DNA of 64,000 nt. Source: 2-02-FULL-55-14 sp964581115 (lineage in GTDB: Bacteria > Bacteroidota > Ignavibacteria > UBA10030). Positions 61,554 to 64,000 of this stretch are shown here, piece after piece. The stretch is taken from contig CAZOMY010000007.1 in the NCBI GenBank assembly GCA_964581115.1, positions 27,943 to 91,942 of the forward strand, given 5' to 3'. The notes below the pieces were generated by a model. It did not search any database. It was not told the DNA's origin and saw nothing but the letters and a program-made list of their open reading frames with translations. Within the stretch, counting starts at the first letter, position 1, and every line of letters begins with the position of its first letter. The position numbers were made by a program, and so were the translations under genes.

Positions 61554-61616
61554 GACTCCAGACTCCAGACGCCAGACTCAAAACAAACAGCCAAACGCGA
61601 AAACGGCCAAACCTCA
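61554..61616. repeat. Degenerate heptad repeat next to purM stop
   Basis: Nine 7-bp units are in register: GACTCCA, GACTCCA, GACGCCA, GACTCAA, AACAAAC, AGCCAAA, CGCGAAA, ACGGCCA, AACCTCA. The array ends 1 nt from the purM stop codon. Confidence 0.75.
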
Positions 61617-61617
61617 G

Positions 61618-62604
61618 TTAGCAGATCTCGCCGATGACAACGGGTTTGTCTTTCTTGAGGGCTCTGAGGAGAGCGTCGACGGCTTTCGGCGGTGCGATGA
61701 CGACCATGCCGATGCCGAGGTTGAAGGTGCGTCGCATGTCGGCTTCGGGGACGTCGCCTGCTTCCTGAATGAGCCGGAACAGGGTCGGGCGCTGCCAGGC
61801 CAGCCAGTCGATCTTGAGCGTACGCCCCTTCGGTACCACGCGCATGGTGTTACCCTCGATCCCTCCGCCCGTGATGTGCGACAGACCGTGAATGGGAAAC
61901 CTGGAAAGAAGCGGATGGACGCTGCCCAGATAGGATTTGTGGACCGCAAGCAGTGCATCTCCCAACGTTCCGCCCAACTTTTCGAATGGCTCATCCAGAC
62001 TGAACTTGTCGAGCAGCACCTTTCTTGCCAGGGAGAACCCGTTCGTATGCAGGCCGGTCGATGAAAGGCCGATGAGCACATCGCCCTTCTTCACCTTCGA
62101 GCCGTCAAGGATCTTTTTCTCGTCAACGACGCCGACGATCGTACCGGCGATATCGTAGTCCTTGCCGGCATAGACTCCCGGCATCTCCGCCGTCTCGCCG
62201 CCGATGAGAGCGCACCCGTTTTCGCGGCAGGCCTTGACGAATCCAAGGATCACCTGTTCGGCCGTGTCGGGTTCCAGCCTGCCAGCAGCGAAGTAGTCCA
62301 TGAAGTAGAGCGGCTTCGCGCCACAGACGAGGATGTCGTTGACGCAGTGATTGACCAGGTCCTGTCCGACGGTGTCGTGCCGGTCCATCGCCACGGCGAT
62401 CTTCAGCTTGGTCCCGACCCCGTCGACCGACGACACGAGTACGGGACGTCGATATCCTCTGAAGTCGGCCCGATAGAACGCGCCGAACAGGCCGATGTCG
62501 TTGAGGACGTTCTTGGTAAACGTGGATCTGACCGGCTTCTTGATGCGCCGGACCAGTTCTTCGCCTGCATCAATATCGACGCCGGCGCTTCGGTAGGTGG
62601 TCAT
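61618..62604 (-). CDS. purM: Phosphoribosylformylglycinamidine cyclo-ligase
   Basis: This 328-residue protein starts at MTTYRSAGVDIDAGEELV, matching the family start. PurM motifs are SVDGVGTKLKIA, VNDILVCGAKPLYFMDYFA, CALIGGETAEMPGVY and LSSTGLHTNGFSLARK. It closes the imidazole ring in purine synthesis. The extra N-terminus of the longer frame is a shadow. No other pur gene is adjacent. Confidence 0.95.
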   Translation of the reverse strand: MTTYRSAGVDIDAGEELVRRIKKPVRSTFTKNVLNDIGLFGAFYRADFRGYRRPVLVSSVDGVGTKLKIAVAMDRHDTVGQDLVNHCVNDILVCGAKPLYFMDYFAAGRLEPDTAEQVILGFVKACRENGCALIGGETAEMPGVYAGKDYDIAGTIVGVVDEKKILDGSKVKKGDVLIGLSSTGLHTNGFSLARKVLLDKFSLDEPFEKLGGTLGDALLAVHKSYLGSVHPLLSRFPIHGLSHITGGGIEGNTMRVVPKGRTLKIDWLAWQRPTLFRLIQEAGDVPEADMRRTFNLGIGMVVIAPPKAVDALLRALKKDKPVVIGEIC

Positions 62605-62783
62605 GCTCGTCCGTGCTTGGTCCCACAGAGCCCTCTGAACGGCATAAGATACGCCAAATTGCCGACGGAGGAAACGACTGTTCACATGGATCGCTGTCTT
62701 GAATGTACCCGCCGTGGTCTCTATATTGTTGACGGCCGGTCTGGCCGCGGATCCCATTCCTCTCAGCTGCTCTGCCACCATCG

Positions 62784-63446
62784 ATGCCAACAGTCCAGCT
62801 TGCCTCTCGCGATTTCGCCGTTCCCAAGATCCTCTGCATCGGCCGGAACTACGCCGAACATGCCAAGGAAATGAAGGCCGAGATCCCTGCGGCCCCGGTG
62901 TTCTTTCTGAAGCCAAGCACCGCTCTGGTCGCCGACGGCGGCGTCGTGAAGATCCCTCCTATTTCCAAGGACATGCATCATGAGGTTGAACTGACCGTCC
63001 TGCTCGGTAAGGGGGGCGCTAATATCCCGGAGTCGGAGGCGCGCTCTCACGTAGCCGGTTTCGGCGTCGGGCTCGACATGACCCTTCGCGACGTGCAATC
63101 CGAAGCCAAGAAGAAAGGTCTCCCTTGGGCCCTGGCCAAAGGCTTCGACACATCGGCCCCGGTCTCGGAATTCGTCCCCGCCGACCGCGTACCGAGCGTG
63201 CCGGCGCTGGCACTGGAACTGACGGTGAACGGTCAGACTCGGCAGAGAGGAGCACTGAGCGACCTGCTTTTTCCAGTTGAAAAGCTCATCGCCTACCTCT
63301 CTCAATTCATCACCTTGGAGGCCGGCGATATCATCTTTACCGGAACGCCGGAAGGGGTCGCCCAGGTCGTACCCGGCGACAGGATGGAGGCCAGACTGCT
63401 GAGTGGGGCGTCGACCCTTGCGCAGGTGGTAGTCTCCGTGCAATGA
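62784..63446 (+). CDS. Fumarylacetoacetate hydrolase family protein
   Basis: This 220-residue protein begins with the FAH core (ILCIGRNYAEHAKEM) and continues with VFFLKPSTALVADGG, the metal ligands in DMHHEVELTVLLGKG, and the end FTGTPEGVAQVVPGD. Members are hydrolases, decarboxylases or tautomerases of 2-oxo acids; the substrate is not clear. The ribosome site is poor. It overlaps the next gene (ATGA) and is divergent from purM. Confidence 0.9.
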   Translation: MPTVQLASRDFAVPKILCIGRNYAEHAKEMKAEIPAAPVFFLKPSTALVADGGVVKIPPISKDMHHEVELTVLLGKGGANIPESEARSHVAGFGVGLDMTLRDVQSEAKKKGLPWALAKGFDTSAPVSEFVPADRVPSVPALALELTVNGQTRQRGALSDLLFPVEKLIAYLSQFITLEAGDIIFTGTPEGVAQVVPGDRMEARLLSGASTLAQVVVSVQ

Positions 63447-63820
63447 ACCGGCTCGTTCGATTTCTCAAGAACTACGAGACGGCGCTGGTGGCCTGGGTGG
63501 TGATCCTCTGGGTGGTGGCCATGGGGATCCACTATTCATGGGACCGGTCGCTGATCACCGCCGCAGTCATTCTGGTCGGGACGGTCGGTCAGGCTTTCGC
63601 CGCCCTTGGCGTATGGGTCGGCCTCGTACCGGTGGTCGGACCGCTGATCGTCCATTTCCTGGCACTTCCAATCATCTGGCTGTTGAACGGGCTCGGCTAC
63701 ATCGTGTCGGTCATCGCCATCAAGCGGGGCTATACCAAGGACATCGTTGCCACACGCGCCATGACGGTGATGTTGTTGATCGGACTCACGGTGGGGTATA
63801 TTTTGGGGAAGATCATTTAG
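63443..63820 (+). CDS. Small membrane protein
   Basis: This 125-residue protein has four predicted helices (about 12-29, 37-58, 61-91 and 107-124). No family is recognised. It starts inside the stop codon of the FAH gene (ATGA), so the two are co-translated. Confidence 0.7.
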   Translation: MNRLVRFLKNYETALVAWVVILWVVAMGIHYSWDRSLITAAVILVGTVGQAFAALGVWVGLVPVVGPLIVHFLALPIIWLLNGLGYIVSVIAIKRGYTKDIVATRAMTVMLLIGLTVGYILGKII

Positions 63821-63910
63821 CAGAGATGGGAGGATGATCATGCAAGATACAAAGCTCTAGCGGAAGGCCATTCACTCCCCAGGGGCTTCTGTCTAACATC
63901 TTTCTACCAC

Positions 63911-64000
63911 CATCTTCCATCTTCCATCTTCCATCTTCCATCTTCCATCTTCCATCTTCCATCTTTCATCTTTCATTTTTCATCTTCCATCTTCCATCTT
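63911..64000. repeat. Heptad tandem repeat CATCTTC, running past the window end
   Basis: About 13 copies of CATCTTC occur in 90 nt, most exact and a few with an extra T (CATCTTT, CATTTTT). The array is not closed at the window edge. It begins 90 nt after the last stop codon. Confidence 0.9.

Noticed and set aside
63911..64000. CRISPR-like array at the window end
   Set aside because: The unit is only 7 bp and has no spacers. No cas gene is present. It is a simple tandem repeat.

Overview
The window is a 64 kb piece of a GC-rich (about 60%), gene-dense, Gram-negative bacterial chromosome. Lipid A genes (lpxB, lpxK), periplasmic lipoproteins, an AmpG-type transporter, a DUF4922/SpoIID pair, a GH3 hexosaminidase fused to a beta-lactamase-like domain, a free-standing S23/four-helix-bundle protein and many short-period degenerate intergenic repeats together suggest the Bacteroidota/Chlorobiota (FCB) group, perhaps an Ignavibacteria- or Kapabacteria-like lineage. 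That placement is an inference from gene content. There is no rRNA gene, no tRNA that I can recognise, no intact transposase and no CRISPR array. Most genes are on the minus strand, in tightly packed operons with ATGA, GTGA or TGATG overlaps.

Layout. 1-3338: the 5' part of a secreted M16 peptidase, then a plus-strand SPFH / small membrane protein / Arc-like / unknown operon with a clear promoter. 3353-6855: a YjbR-like gene and a MarR / multiheme cytochrome c / double-rhodanese operon with a palindrome placed where an operator should be. 7000-25919: a lipoprotein, a YwaF-like membrane protein, gpsA-plsY, ispD, queA, ppdK, a class I amidotransferase, lpxK-lpxB with an ICMT-like methyltransferase, an MtnX-like phosphatase, smc, and a GH2-like membrane protein that has lost both catalytic glutamates. 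26006-32881: tpiA, an S23-like gene, gatB, sucC, a zinc-ribbon/DUF2007 protein and pruA. 32910-43106: a probable cell-wall recycling region (AmpG-like transporter, GH3-beta-lactamase fusion, SpoIID, DUF4922, BadF-type sugar kinase) with a double GT2 protein and an acetyltransferase.

43305-48754 (plus strand): TlpA and DsbD (periplasmic thiol reduction), a sensor kinase with a c-type heme motif, two small proteins and a lipoprotein rubrerythrin. 48764-54209 (minus strand): a light-response operon made of a CarH/LitR-type B12 photoreceptor-repressor, a methyltransferase, folE, a carotenoid-type FAD enzyme and a photolyase, preceded by a 9-bp repeat array. 54311-56037: folD and ymdB. 56106-61536: a polysaccharide module (two GT4 enzymes, a deacetylase-like protein, a flippase) followed upstream by a DUF2721 protein. 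61618-63820: purM and a divergent FAH-family hydrolase with a small membrane protein.

A recurring feature is a class of short degenerate tandem repeats (7, 8, 9 or about 11 bp) between genes. Their edges usually lie within about 30 nt of a stop codon, and at several loci they form inverted pairs. The most distinctive systems are the MarR-cytochrome-rhodanese operon, the SPFH/Arc operon, the CarH light cluster and the pseudo-glycosidase coupled to smc.
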